A stretch of DNA of 64,000 nt, from positions 4,630,501 through 4,694,500 of the forward strand of contig NZ_CP095053.1 of the NCBI RefSeq assembly GCF_022921095.1, in the 5' to 3' direction. The stretch comes from Hymenobacter aerilatus (GTDB lineage Bacteria; Bacteroidota; Bacteroidia; Cytophagales; Hymenobacteraceae). The translations under genes were made by a program, and so were the position numbers. This document shows, piece by piece, positions 51,487-59,795 of this stretch (the stretch's first letter is position 1; every line of letters starts with the position of its first letter). Below the pieces are notes generated by a model that saw only the letters and a list, made by a program, of their open reading frames with translations, was not told the origin of the DNA and ran no database searches.

Positions 51487-52476
51487 CTAAAACAACGCCG
51501 CCTTCAATCCCAGCCCCGTCGTTTCTGGCAACCCAAAAAGCAAATTCATATTCTGTACCGCCTGCCCCGAAGCACCTTTAATCAGGTTATCAAGAGCCGA
51601 GGTGATGAGCAGTTGCTTGCCGAACTTCTGCACGTGCAGCAGGCACTTGTTGGTATTCACTACCTGCTTCAGATGGATTTCCTTGTCCGAAACCGTCGTG
51701 AAAACTGCATCGGCATAGAAGTTCTGGTATAGCTCCCGCGCCTCGTCCTGGCTCAACTCCGATGGCGTGTAGACCGAGGCGAAGATGCCCCGCGTGAAGT
51801 TGCCGCGGTAGGGAATGAAGTTGATATCGACTTCCGCCTGGGGCTGCAACTGCCGCAGACTCTCCCCAATCTCACCTAAGTGTTGGTGCTTGAAGGGTTT
51901 GTAGATGGAAATATTACCTGTGCGCCAGGTGAAGCCCGTGGTTTCGGTCAGTTCGCGGCCGGCGCCGGTGCTGCCGGTAATGGCCGACACGTGCACCGCC
52001 TCCGTGAGCTTGCCCACCGCCGCCAGGGGTAGGAGCGCCAACTGAATAGCCGTGGCAAAGCAACCCGGATTGGCAATACTCTGCGCCTGCTGAATGCGGC
52101 TTTTGTTCAGCTCCGGTAAGCCGTACACAAATTCCCTACCCCCAAACTCGGCGTCGGCTTCCAGGCGGAAGTCGTTGCTGAGGTCAATGATGTGGGTGGT
52201 TTCGGGCAGGTTGCTCTTTTCCAGCCATGCTTTGGAGTTGCCGTGGCCTAGGCACAGAAACACCACGTCCTCGTCGCCGGCCAGCTCCGAGGCAAACCGC
52301 AGGTCCGTATCGCCTACCAGGTCGTCGTGCACTTGGTAGACGGGGTTGCCAGCGTTTGACGAGCTGACGATGGCGCTCAGCTCCGCGTATTCGTGGTGCA
52401 GCAGAATGCGGATCAGCTCCCCAGCTGTGTAGCCAGCGCCGCCCACAATGCCGACTTTGATATTATGATTTTGCAT
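51487..52476 (-). CDS. argC: N-acyl-gamma-glutamyl-phosphate reductase
   Basis: Start at 52476 (MQNHNIKVGIVGGAGYTAGEL), where the NADP-binding fold begins; 31 further open codons overlap an intergenic hairpin. The active-site Cys is in IANPGCFATAIQLALLPL, and the substrate loop SAITGSTGAGRELTE and conserved His region KPFKHQHLGEI are present. It reduces the acyl-glutamyl phosphate made by ArgB. 329 residues. Between argG and argC on the operon strand there is a 180-bp gap with hairpins. Confidence 0.96.
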   Translation of the reverse strand: MQNHNIKVGIVGGAGYTAGELIRILLHHEYAELSAIVSSSNAGNPVYQVHDDLVGDTDLRFASELAGDEDVVFLCLGHGNSKAWLEKSNLPETTHIIDLSNDFRLEADAEFGGREFVYGLPELNKSRIQQAQSIANPGCFATAIQLALLPLAAVGKLTEAVHVSAITGSTGAGRELTETTGFTWRTGNISIYKPFKHQHLGEIGESLRQLQPQAEVDINFIPYRGNFTRGIFASVYTPSELSQDEARELYQNFYADAVFTTVSDKEIHLKQVVNTNKCLLHVQKFGKQLLITSALDNLIKGASGQAVQNMNLLFGLPETTGLGLKAALF

Positions 52477-52608
52477 ACTTGAGTCGCCCTCTTTGGTGCG
52501 CTCCACCCCCCGGCTCCATTCTCCTTGGTTCGGAGAATCCGGGGAGCCACGGTGGCGCAGGCGCAACAAGCTAGAGCTAAAAAAACGAGGCTAAAACTAG
52601 AAACTAGT

Positions 52609-52632
52609 CCCCCTCTCCCCGAGGAGAGGGGG
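52609..52632. repeat. Hairpin repeat (family C) between argG and argC
   Basis: CCCCCTCTCC (52609-52618) pairs perfectly with GGAGAGGGGG (52623-52632), flanked by GGTTAGGGGGTGAGG. A second stem (ATTCTCC / GGAGAAT within GGCTCC / GGAGCC) lies about 80 bp away at 52518-52551. Similar flanking words occur at 53904-53990 and around 57086-57236. Confidence 0.65.
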
Positions 52633-52656
52633 TTAGGGGGTGAGGTCCCCGCCAGG

Positions 52657-53841
52657 CTATTCGTTGAACGAGCTATGTATGCGCAGCTGGTTGCTAAAAA
52701 TCTTGATGAAGCCCCGCGCGTCGCGCGAATCCCAGGCATTGTTTTCCTCGCCGTAGGTCGCCACTTTCGACTGCATCATGTCGTACTTCGACTCAATGCC
52801 TTGCAGCTCGAACTGGTAGGGCTTCAGCGTCACGAACACCGTGCCCGACACCCGCTCCTGCGATGACTCCAGGAAAGCCTCAAAATCGCGCATCACTGGG
52901 TCGAGGTATTGGGCCTCGTGGAGAAGGGTACCGTACCAATTGGCCACGTAATCCTTGTGCAACTGCTGCCAGCGCGAGGAAGTATGCTTTTCCAACAAGT
53001 GGTGGCCTTTCAACAGAATCAGCGGGGCGGGTGCCTCAAAGCCTACCCGGCCTTTGATGCCTAAAATCGTGTCGCCCACGTGCGTATCGCGGCCAATGGC
53101 GTACTGGCCAGCCAGGTCGTTGAGCTTCTGGATCAGGACTACAGGATCCATCTGCTCGCCGTTCAGCGCTACGGGTTCGCCTTTTTCGAAGGTGATTTCT
53201 ACGTTGGTCGGCTCAGTCTGCGTGAGCTGGGTAGGGTAGGCCGACTCGGGCAGCGCCTGGCGCGAGGTCAGCGTTTCGACGCCGCCTACGCTGGTGCCCC
53301 AAATACCCACGTTGATGGAGTATTTGGCTTTCTCCCAGCTCATCTCAAAGCCCTGCTGTTGCAGATACTCAATCTCCTGCTGACGCGAGAGTTTTAGGTC
53401 GCGGATGGGCGTGATGATTTCCGTGTTAGGCGCAATCACCGCAAAGGCCACGTCGAAGCGCACTTGGTCGTTGCCGGCGCCGGTGCTGCCGTGGGAAATG
53501 TACTCGGCCCCGGTGCTGCGGGCGTACTCAGCAATAGCCAGGCTCTGGAACATGCGCTCCGCACTGACGCTCAGGGGGTACGTGTCGTTCTTCAGAATAT
53601 TCCCGAAAATCAGGTAGCGCACACACTCGTGGTAGAATCGCTCCGTCACGTCGATTACCTCGTGCGTGGTGGAACCCAATTCATAGGCACGCTTCTCGAT
53701 GGCGGCCAATTCCTCGGGCGAGAAACCGCCCGAATTCACAATTACCGTGTGGACTTCCAGCCCAAGTTCGCGCGACAAATACACGGCGCAGTAGGACGTG
53801 TCGAGGCCGCCGCTATAGGCGAGGACTACCTTTTTCTTCAT
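52657..53841 (-). CDS. argG: Argininosuccinate synthase
   Basis: ArgG joins citrulline and aspartate using ATP. The 394-residue protein has the PP-loop SGGLDTS (10-16), ISHGSTGAGNDQVRFD and KYSINVGIWGTSVGG segments typical of the family. It opens the leftward run argG-argC-argD-carA after the GNAT gene. Its C-terminus (NQLRIHSSFNE) ends shortly before family-C hairpins. Confidence 0.96.
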   Translation of the reverse strand: MKKKVVLAYSGGLDTSYCAVYLSRELGLEVHTVIVNSGGFSPEELAAIEKRAYELGSTTHEVIDVTERFYHECVRYLIFGNILKNDTYPLSVSAERMFQSLAIAEYARSTGAEYISHGSTGAGNDQVRFDVAFAVIAPNTEIITPIRDLKLSRQQEIEYLQQQGFEMSWEKAKYSINVGIWGTSVGGVETLTSRQALPESAYPTQLTQTEPTNVEITFEKGEPVALNGEQMDPVVLIQKLNDLAGQYAIGRDTHVGDTILGIKGRVGFEAPAPLILLKGHHLLEKHTSSRWQQLHKDYVANWYGTLLHEAQYLDPVMRDFEAFLESSQERVSGTVFVTLKPYQFELQGIESKYDMMQSKVATYGEENNAWDSRDARGFIKIFSNQLRIHSSFNE

Positions 53842-53903
53842 TTCAGAGAGTTAGAGGATGTATGCGAAAGTAGGGAGAGGGTAGGAGAATGCCATGTTGA
53901 TTG

Positions 53904-53990
53904 ACCTCACCCCGTCTCCTCTCCGGGAGACGACGTGCCAAACGGTATCAAAACGCACCCCTCTCCCGGAGGGGAAGGGACGGGGGGCAC
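53904..53990. repeat. Hairpin repeat (family C) between the GNAT gene and argG
   Basis: CGTCTCCTCTCCGGGAGACG folds on itself at its start. A second CCCCTCTCCCGGAGGGG stem follows about 40 bp later; the outer ends (ACCTCACCCCG / CGGGGGG) are partly complementary. It lies in the operon strand of the arginine genes and could give a processing or attenuation structure. Confidence 0.6.
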
Positions 53991-53991
53991 G

Positions 53992-54561
53992 CTACCGCAG
54001 AATCTCAATAGATTCCTGCGCAATCTGGCCGTATTGGTCTTTCAGATTGTCGTAGACCATGCCCGTGCACAAGCACATTTTGCGCTCGTTTTCCTGCAAA
54101 ATGTGGTAGTTCTTGCAGCTCATGCAGCCTTTCCAAAAGTCGTCGCTTTGCGTGAGCTCAGGGAAGGTGGTAGGGCGGTAGCCCAGCTCACTGTTGATTT
54201 TCATCACGGCGGCGCTGGTGGTAATACCGAAGATTTTGGCCTGCGGGTACTTGGTGCGCGAGAGTTTAAACACCTCGTGCTTGATGGCGCGGCCTAGGCC
54301 TTCCTTGCGCAGCTCGGTATTCACGATCAGACCCGAGTTCACGACAAACTTGGCGTCGTCGAACGTCTCAATATAGCAGAAGCCGGCCAGCTCATTATCG
54401 ACAAAGGCGATGATGGCGTCACCGTTTTGAATCTTCTTAATCAGGTAATTAGGGTCGCGCTTGGCGATGCCCGTGCCCCGCGTCTTGGCCGACTCAACGT
54501 ACCATTGGCAAAGGGTATCGACATATTGAATGTCGGCGAAAGTAGCGACGCGTAGAATCAT
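53992..54561 (-). CDS. GNAT acyltransferase, candidate N-acylglutamate synthase of the arginine cluster
   Basis: A 189-residue GNAT-fold protein: GDAIIAFVDNELAGFCYIE, LIVNTELRKEGLGRAIKHEVF (acetyl-CoA loop with RKEGLG) and IFGITTSAAVMKINSELGYRP. An unusual cysteine-rich tail (CMSCKNYH, then KMCLCTG) could bind metal. It is the first gene of the leftward argG-argC-argD-carA run, and no ordinary argA or argJ lies in the window. By context it could supply the missing first step, acylating glutamate with acetyl- or succinyl-CoA. That function is inferred. Confidence 0.78.
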   Translation of the reverse strand: MILRVATFADIQYVDTLCQWYVESAKTRGTGIAKRDPNYLIKKIQNGDAIIAFVDNELAGFCYIETFDDAKFVVNSGLIVNTELRKEGLGRAIKHEVFKLSRTKYPQAKIFGITTSAAVMKINSELGYRPTTFPELTQSDDFWKGCMSCKNYHILQENERKMCLCTGMVYDNLKDQYGQIAQESIEILR

Positions 54562-55258
54562 GAGGAGAATACGGCAATGCTCGCCTACGCTCGGGGGTAG
54601 GCAAAATGTCTCGAAAAGCAGAAGTGCGAAAAGAGAGCCGTTGCTGCCGAAAGCAGCTGGGCAACCGGGGCCGGCGAGGGCGGGTTTCTGGTAGGACTTC
54701 CATAGCCGGCCACGAAGCGGAGCCGGGCTGAGCAGGTCGCCAGAGGGCCTGTCATCAGCACATGAATAATCGTCCTACACCCGTCGTCGCATCATTTCGG
54801 TTGAAGTTGTTCCCAGACCAGGCTACCGAGCAGGTTAGGTGCCGGTTGGGAAATTTTTGCAAACATAAGCCCCGTAAAGGATATTACAAGCTATTACTGA
54901 AAATTCCCCTCATTGGTTATGGAATTAACCAATTCTTAATCAAGGGGTTGTCAGGGTTGCAAAAATCACATTGGGCTAGAAAAGAGTGAGCAAGGAACGC
55001 GCCAAAGCGCTTAGGAGTATCGGCAGCCGCACGTAATCAAGACGTTATGGCCTGCCTCTGAATTGAACTATTCGAGTTCAGCTATATAACACATGTTGGC
55101 TGTAGCAGTTCAAAACAGGGACAAAATTTTGTCTGAAGCGTGTGTTGCGGCGGGCACGTCCTGCTGAGCGGAGTCGGAAGCATAATGTGCTTGCCGCAGG
55201 ACGCGAGATTTCGCCCGTTGATCGAAATGACGTTCTTTGTGCGTCCCTTCTATTCGCA
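54562..55258. promoter_or_regulatory. 697-bp divergent control region between the two arginine operons
   Basis: This gap separates GNAT-argG... (left) from argB-argE-argH (right) and holds no convincing gene; a 75-codon frame at 54762-54989 is weak. Structures seen: an 8-bp stem ATTGGTTA / TAACCAAT at 54912-54933, a perfect 14-bp palindrome GACAAAATTTTGTC at 55120-55133, and fused repeat ends at 55158-55233. The palindromes are candidate regulator sites for arginine control. The middle is AT-rich. Confidence 0.5.
55158..55233. repeat. Fused repeat ends (family A variant plus half of family B) before argB
   Basis: GTCCTGCTGAGCGGAGTCGG at 55158 belongs to the GTCATGCTGAGC variant. At 55205-55233 a reverse family-B end (GAGATTTCGCCCGTTGATCG...) matches 27 of 29 bases of 61638-61666. 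A left arm of one family and a right arm of the other look joined, 26 bp before the argB start. Confidence 0.7.
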
Positions 55259-56041
55259 ATGAAAGACTCCCTAAAAATAGTGAAGATAGGCGGCGGCGTG
55301 CTCGACGACCCCGAGCAGCTGCACCAGTTTGTAGCTGAGTTTCACCGCCTACCCGGCCAGAAGGTGCTGGTGCACGGGGGTGGCAAAGGCGCCAGCACGC
55401 TGCTGCAAAGCCTCGGCATTGAGCCCCAGATGGTGAATGGTCGCCGCATCACCGACGCCGCCACGCTGGATGTAGTAACAATGTTTTACGCTGGCAAAAC
55501 CAACAAGCTGCTGGTGGCCTTATTGCAAGAGCGCGGCACCAATGCCTTGGGCCTCTCTGGCGCCGATGGCAACGTGCTGCGCGCCACCCGGCGCCCGGTT
55601 GGCGCGGTAGACTACGGCTACGTGGGCGACCTGACTGACCAGAGCGTGAACACGCCGTTGTTGCAAACCCTGCTCGGCGCGGGCCTCACGCCCGTGTTTT
55701 GTGCCATCACCCACGACGGCCAAGGGCAGCTTCTCAACACAAACGCCGACACCATTGCCAGCGTACTGGCCCGCGCCCTGGCGCCCTTCTACGAGGTGGC
55801 GTTGCATTTCTGCTTCGAGAAAGACGGCGTGCTGGCCGACGTAAACGACAACAGCTCGGTGATTCCGCAAATCACGCCTGCGCGGTTTCAGGAGTTGAAA
55901 GCCAGTGGTGCCATTGCCGCTGGCATGCTGCCAAAGCTGGAAAACGCCTTTGCTGCGCTGGAGGCGGGGGTAGAGAAAGTTATTATCGAAAACGCGCTCA
56001 AAATCAATGAGCCTGTGAAGACCGTGCTATGCCGGAGCTAG
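55259..56041 (+). CDS. argB: N-acylglutamate kinase
   Basis: The ATG at 55259 (MKDSLKIVKIGGGVLDDPEQL) is used; the 39-codon upstream extension is translated repeat sequence. The amino-acid-kinase fold is clear: VKIGGG, VLVHGGGKGAS, NGRRITDAATLDVV, LGLSGADGN, LNTNADTIASVLA. It phosphorylates N-acetyl- or N-succinylglutamate. 260 residues, a typical length without an extra N-terminal helix, which usually goes with weak arginine feedback inhibition. It overlaps the next gene by 13 bp. Confidence 0.94.
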   Translation: MKDSLKIVKIGGGVLDDPEQLHQFVAEFHRLPGQKVLVHGGGKGASTLLQSLGIEPQMVNGRRITDAATLDVVTMFYAGKTNKLLVALLQERGTNALGLSGADGNVLRATRRPVGAVDYGYVGDLTDQSVNTPLLQTLLGAGLTPVFCAITHDGQGQLLNTNADTIASVLARALAPFYEVALHFCFEKDGVLADVNDNSSVIPQITPARFQELKASGAIAAGMLPKLENAFAALEAGVEKVIIENALKINEPVKTVLCRS

Positions 56042-57111
56042 TAGACCAACTGGCCGAAGAAGCTGTTCAGCTGCTGATTCGGCTGATTCGGACGCCGTCT
56101 TACTCACGGGAAGAGGCCGACACGGCGGCGTTGCTGGAGCAGTTTCTGCAGGCGCACGGCGCCACGGTGCACCGCGATGCCAACAATGTGTGGGCCCTGT
56201 CACGCCACTGGCAGGAGGGCCGCCCCACGGTGCTGCTCAACTCCCACCACGACACCGTGAAGCCCGGTGCTTCTTGGACGTACGACCCATTTGGGGCCAC
56301 CGTGGAGGGTGATAAGCTCACGGGCCTAGGTAGTAATGATGCGGGAGCCTCGGCCGTGAGCCTGCTGGCTACGTTTCTCTACTTCGAGGAAAGCCCGCTG
56401 CCGTTCAACCTGATCTGCGCTATTACGGCCGAGGAGGAAGTGTCGGGTGCTAACGGTATTCGCCGCCTGCTGCCCCTACTTCCTGCCATCGACTTGGGCA
56501 TTGTAGGCGAACCTACCCAAATGGAACTGGCCATTGCCGAGAAGGGCCTCGTGGTGCTCGACTGCACTGCGCACGGCCGCACTGGCCACGCCGCCCGCGA
56601 GGAAGGCGACAATGCCCTCTACAAAGCCTTGGACGACATTCAGCTGCTCCGCAACTACCAGTTCTCGCGCGTGTCGGAGCTGCTGGGGCCGGTGAAGCTT
56701 TCTGTCACGCAGATTCAGGCTGGCACCCAGCACAACGTGGTGCCCGACCGTTGCACGTTCGTGGTTGATGTGCGGACCAATGAGCTGTATACCAATCAGG
56801 AAGTAGTAGAGATTGTCCGTGCCATGATTGGGGCGGAGGTAACGCCGCGCTCTACTCACCTCAACTCCTCACGCATTGCCCTGGAGCACCCGCTGGTGCA
56901 GCGCGGGCTGGCGCTGGGTAGGCGTACGTTCGGCTCGGTTACGCTTTCCGACCAGAGCATGATGCCGTTTACGACCGTAAAAATCGGCCCCGGCGACTCA
57001 GCCCGTTCTCACACCCCTGACGAGTTTATTTATTTAAGCGAGATTCGCGGTGGGGTGCGCGGCTACGTAGAATTGCTGCAAGAGCTAGTGCTAGTTCCTC
57101 TCCTTTTTTAA
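56029..57111 (+). CDS. M20-family deacylase, ArgE-like (acyl-ornithine deacetylase/desuccinylase)
   Basis: The 360-residue metallopeptidase has the M20 zinc ligands and catalytic residues: LLNSHHDTVKPG, GLGSNDAGASAVSLLA and AITAEEEVSGANG, then a dimerisation domain (GRTGHAAREEGDNALYKAL). Position between argB and argH, with a 13-bp overlap with argB, indicates release of ornithine (or citrulline) from its N-acyl form. Its last residues (VPLLF) and stop codon are encoded inside the left arm of an inverted repeat, so the C-terminus seems to have been rewritten by that insertion. Confidence 0.88.
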   Translation: MPELVDQLAEEAVQLLIRLIRTPSYSREEADTAALLEQFLQAHGATVHRDANNVWALSRHWQEGRPTVLLNSHHDTVKPGASWTYDPFGATVEGDKLTGLGSNDAGASAVSLLATFLYFEESPLPFNLICAITAEEEVSGANGIRRLLPLLPAIDLGIVGEPTQMELAIAEKGLVVLDCTAHGRTGHAAREEGDNALYKALDDIQLLRNYQFSRVSELLGPVKLSVTQIQAGTQHNVVPDRCTFVVDVRTNELYTNQEVVEIVRAMIGAEVTPRSTHLNSSRIALEHPLVQRGLALGRRTFGSVTLSDQSMMPFTTVKIGPGDSARSHTPDEFIYLSEIRGGVRGYVELLQELVLVPLLF

Positions 57112-57236
57112 GGAGGGGGTAGGGGGTGGTAAAAGACGTTGGACGACTTGCTAGCTTTAGCTTTTAAACTTTTAGTTATTGTTCTGACGGCTTCATCCCC
57201 TACCCCCTCCTTAAAAAAGGAGAGGAGCTAGTTCTA
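57086..57236. repeat. Inverted repeat (family C) spanning the end of argE-like gene and the argH leader
   Basis: The left arm (GCTAGTTCCT... AAGGAGGGGGTAGGGG type, about 57086-57131) is complementary to the right arm (about 57194-57236) over roughly 40 bases with few mismatches; each arm also has an internal CTCCTTTTTTAAGGAG hairpin. It includes the ArgE-like stop codon and ends 18 bp before argH. Confidence 0.85.
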
Positions 57237-57254
57237 GTTTTAGTTTTGACAAAT

Positions 57255-58562
57255 ATGAAAATCTGGGAAAAAGGCATTCCGGTTGATGCCAAAATCGAGC
57301 AGTTCACCATCGGGCAAGACCGGGAGTTGGACTTGTATCTGGCTAAGTTTGACGTGCTGGCCTCCAAGGCACAGGCCAATATGCTGGCCGGGGTAGGGAT
57401 ACTGACTGCAGAGGAAAACCAGCAGCTGCAACAGGGCCTTACGGAACTGGGCGAGCAGGTAGAAGCCGGCACCTTCACCATTGAGGACGAGTTTGAGGAT
57501 GTGCACTCCAAAATTGAGTCCTACCTAACGGAGAAGTTTGGCGACGCGGGCAAGAAAATCCACACTGCTCGTTCTCGCAACGACCAGGTGCTCACGGCTA
57601 TTCAGCTGTTTTTGAAGGACTACACCGAGCGCGCCGCCGCCAAGATCGTGCAGCTGGCTGAGGTGATGCTGCAGAAGGCCGAAGCCCATAAAACCGATTT
57701 GCTACCCGGCTACACGCACTTTCAGGCCGCTATGCCCAGCAGCTTTGGGCTGTGGTTTTCGGCCTACGCCGAGCACTTGTTGCTGGATCTGGCGTTGTTC
57801 GAAGCGGCCCACACCGTAGCCGACCAGAACCCGCTGGGCTCCGGCGCGGGCTTCGGCAGCAGCTTCCCCATCAACCGCCAGCAGACTACGCAGGAGCTTG
57901 GTTTTGGTAATATGGCTGTGAGCAGCGTAGGCGCCCAGATGCTACGCGGCAAAACGGAGAAGACGCTGGCTTTTGCCGTGGCTGGCTGCGCTGCTACCCT
58001 CGCCAAGATGAGCTACGACCTGGTGCTCTACAATTCCCAGGACCTGGCGTTTGTGGAGCTACCCGCCGCTTTCACCACGGGTTCTAGCATCATGCCGCAC
58101 AAGAAGAACCCCGATGTGTTTGAGCTGATTCGGGCGCGGTGCAACGCTTTGCAGGCCCTACCCAACACTATCACGCTCACCATCAGCAACCTGCCCGGCG
58201 GCTACCACCGCGACTTCCAGATTCTGAAGGAACTGCTCTTCGAGCCCATGACGCAGTTCCTGGACATTCTGGACATCGTGCTGTTTGCCCTACCCCAGTT
58301 GTGCATCAAGCCCAACCTGCTGGCCCAGGACAAGTACGACGGGGTATTCTCGGTCGAAAACATCAACCAGCTCATCCAAACCGGCACGCCCTTCCGCGAA
58401 GCCTACCAGCAGGTAGGCCGTGCCGTGAATGAGGGCACCTACGTGCCGCACAAGGAATTCCAGACCACCCACCTGGGTAGCGTGCACAACCTGGGCTTAG
58501 AGGAAATAGAAGCCAAGCTGACGCGGGTACGGCGAGGGAGTAAGGTATTGGGCAGAGAGTAA
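57255..58562 (+). CDS. argH: Argininosuccinate lyase
   Basis: ArgH splits argininosuccinate into arginine and fumarate, the last step. The ATG at 57255 (MKIWEKGIPVDAKIEQFTIG) is used rather than an upstream TTG. Conserved regions of the fumarase/lyase superfamily: EDVHSKIESYLTEKFGDAGKKIHTARSRNDQV, LLPGYTHFQAAMPSSFGLW and the signature GSSIMPHKKNPDVFELIR with the mobile catalytic loop. 435 residues. Third gene of the rightward argB-argE-argH run. Confidence 0.97.
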   Translation: MKIWEKGIPVDAKIEQFTIGQDRELDLYLAKFDVLASKAQANMLAGVGILTAEENQQLQQGLTELGEQVEAGTFTIEDEFEDVHSKIESYLTEKFGDAGKKIHTARSRNDQVLTAIQLFLKDYTERAAAKIVQLAEVMLQKAEAHKTDLLPGYTHFQAAMPSSFGLWFSAYAEHLLLDLALFEAAHTVADQNPLGSGAGFGSSFPINRQQTTQELGFGNMAVSSVGAQMLRGKTEKTLAFAVAGCAATLAKMSYDLVLYNSQDLAFVELPAAFTTGSSIMPHKKNPDVFELIRARCNALQALPNTITLTISNLPGGYHRDFQILKELLFEPMTQFLDILDIVLFALPQLCIKPNLLAQDKYDGVFSVENINQLIQTGTPFREAYQQVGRAVNEGTYVPHKEFQTTHLGSVHNLGLEEIEAKLTRVRRGSKVLGRE

Positions 58563-58569
58563 AAACGTC

Positions 58570-58672
58570 TATCATCCTAAGCTTGCGAAGGACCTTTTCA
58601 CGGTAGGACGAGCCATTAATAAGAGGGTTGTTCTTCTCGTGAAAAGGTCCTTCATTAGTTCAGGATGACAGG
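58570..58672. repeat. Palindromic repeat unit (family A) between argH and TonB-C gene
   Basis: CTATCATCCTAAGCTTGCGA at 58570 is mirrored by the end near 58672 (CAGGATGACAG). The GAAGGACCTTTTCACG / CGTGAAAAGGTCCTTC parts pair exactly. The copy has drifted at the outer ends. It lies between convergent genes and may terminate both. Confidence 0.85.
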
Positions 58673-58677
58673 GGTAA

Positions 58678-59169
58678 TTATTTCCTACCTGCTTTCACAC
58701 GCTTCACAAGCGGCACCGTGAACTGCACATTTGCAGGCTTGCCGTTCTGCCTACCCGGCCGAAACTGCCCGATAGTGCTGAAAGCCTCGTCCAGCGCAAG
58801 TGCTACGGCCTCTTCCGATTCGGCAGCGGTAGGCCCTAGCGCGGGCCGGCGCACCTTGCCAGTTTTATCGATGATAAACGTAACGACGGACAGAGGGCCG
58901 CTGGCCGCGCCACCATGCACGTGGCTGGTTGCGAAAGCTTGCAACCCCTCCATGCCTCCATCCAGGTAGGCAGGCATCTGCTCCACGTAAGTATAGATTT
59001 TATCGCCGTCCAGCATCGTCATGCTCGGCTTTTGCGGTTTTAGGGCGTTGGGCATGGGCGCGGGAGTAGCCGTTTGAGCATGGGCGCCGGGGCTGAGTAG
59101 TGCTAAGAAGCCTAGGAGGCTGAAGTAGAGGAATGGGCGGGGTAGGGAGGTAGGCATATGGGGAAGCAT
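58678..59169 (-). CDS. Secreted TonB-C-domain protein (paralog 1)
   Basis: The product (163 residues from 59169; an ATG 4 codons later is equally possible) has a signal peptide ending AHAQ and a short linker. Its C-terminal TonB-like domain has DKIYTYVEQMPAYLDGGMEGLQAF, VVTFIIDKTGKVRRPALG and IGQFRPGRQNGKPANVQFTVPL. There is no transmembrane anchor and no proline-rich arm. It is therefore not a classical TonB but a stand-alone periplasmic TonB-C module, abundant in Hymenobacter-like genomes. The start lies 2 bp past the stop of the next paralog, suggesting one transcript. Confidence 0.8.
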   Translation of the reverse strand: MLPHMPTSLPRPFLYFSLLGFLALLSPGAHAQTATPAPMPNALKPQKPSMTMLDGDKIYTYVEQMPAYLDGGMEGLQAFATSHVHGGAASGPLSVVTFIIDKTGKVRRPALGPTAAESEEAVALALDEAFSTIGQFRPGRQNGKPANVQFTVPLVKRVKAGRK

Positions 59170-59171
59170 CT

Positions 59172-59753
59172 TTATTTTCTGTTCTTTCCTCTGTAAGAGG
59201 TTGGTGGCAGATCTTTAGCAAAGCCGACCGGAATTGTAAAAGGTACACTCACGGGTTTGCCGTTGTTTTCACCGGGCTTCCACTTAGGCATGGATTTGAT
59301 GACCCGCAACACTTCATCGTAGAATGCAGGGGATAATCCTTTGTTAATGTGTGCGTTGGCTACTTGCCCAGTTTCTGTGATAACGAAGCTGACGAATACC
59401 TTACCTGTTATGGTTGTGTCTGCTGAATAGCGGATGTTCTGCCCGATGAATTGAAACAAGGCCTCGAATCCACCGGGAAATTCTGGAAAGGCGCCGAAAA
59501 AACATATAGTGCCAGGATAATACACCGGCTTCGGCAGGTTGATGGGTAGATCATACTCCTTAATCGGTAACGGATTAGCCGGAATCAATACAACTGAGTT
59601 ATCATATACAGCTGTATCCCGCTGTGTTTCCGTACGCACTTGCGCCCATGCGTCCCTGTCTGGCATTCCCAACCCACATAGCAACACTACCCAAAACCAA
59701 CGCAACTTGATGGGTAGTTGGGGTAGGGCAATTGCTTGAAAGGTGGATAACAT
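59172..59753 (-). CDS. Secreted TonB-C-domain protein (paralog 2)
   Basis: This 193-residue product has an N-terminal hydrophobic segment (KLRWFWVVLLCGLGMPDRDAWAQVR) similar to the middle of the neighbouring paralog 3, and a TonB-C domain: FPGGFEALFQFIGQNIRY, GKVFVSFVITETGQVANAHI, MPKWKPGENNGKPVSVPFTIP. It lacks the cysteine-rich N-terminal part of paralog 3. The three genes look like tandem duplicates that have diverged. The function of such modules is unknown; outer-membrane receptor energising or signalling are the usual guesses. Confidence 0.78.
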   Translation of the reverse strand: MLSTFQAIALPQLPIKLRWFWVVLLCGLGMPDRDAWAQVRTETQRDTAVYDNSVVLIPANPLPIKEYDLPINLPKPVYYPGTICFFGAFPEFPGGFEALFQFIGQNIRYSADTTITGKVFVSFVITETGQVANAHINKGLSPAFYDEVLRVIKSMPKWKPGENNGKPVSVPFTIPVGFAKDLPPTSYRGKNRK

Positions 59754-59795
59754 ACAAGGATAGGATTTTTGTATAATAATTTGATAAACAGAATT

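Noticed and set aside
54762..54989. 75-codon rightward frame in the divergent arginine region
   Set aside because: Contains a hairpin, has no homology I recognise and lies in AT-rich control DNA; possible but unsupported.
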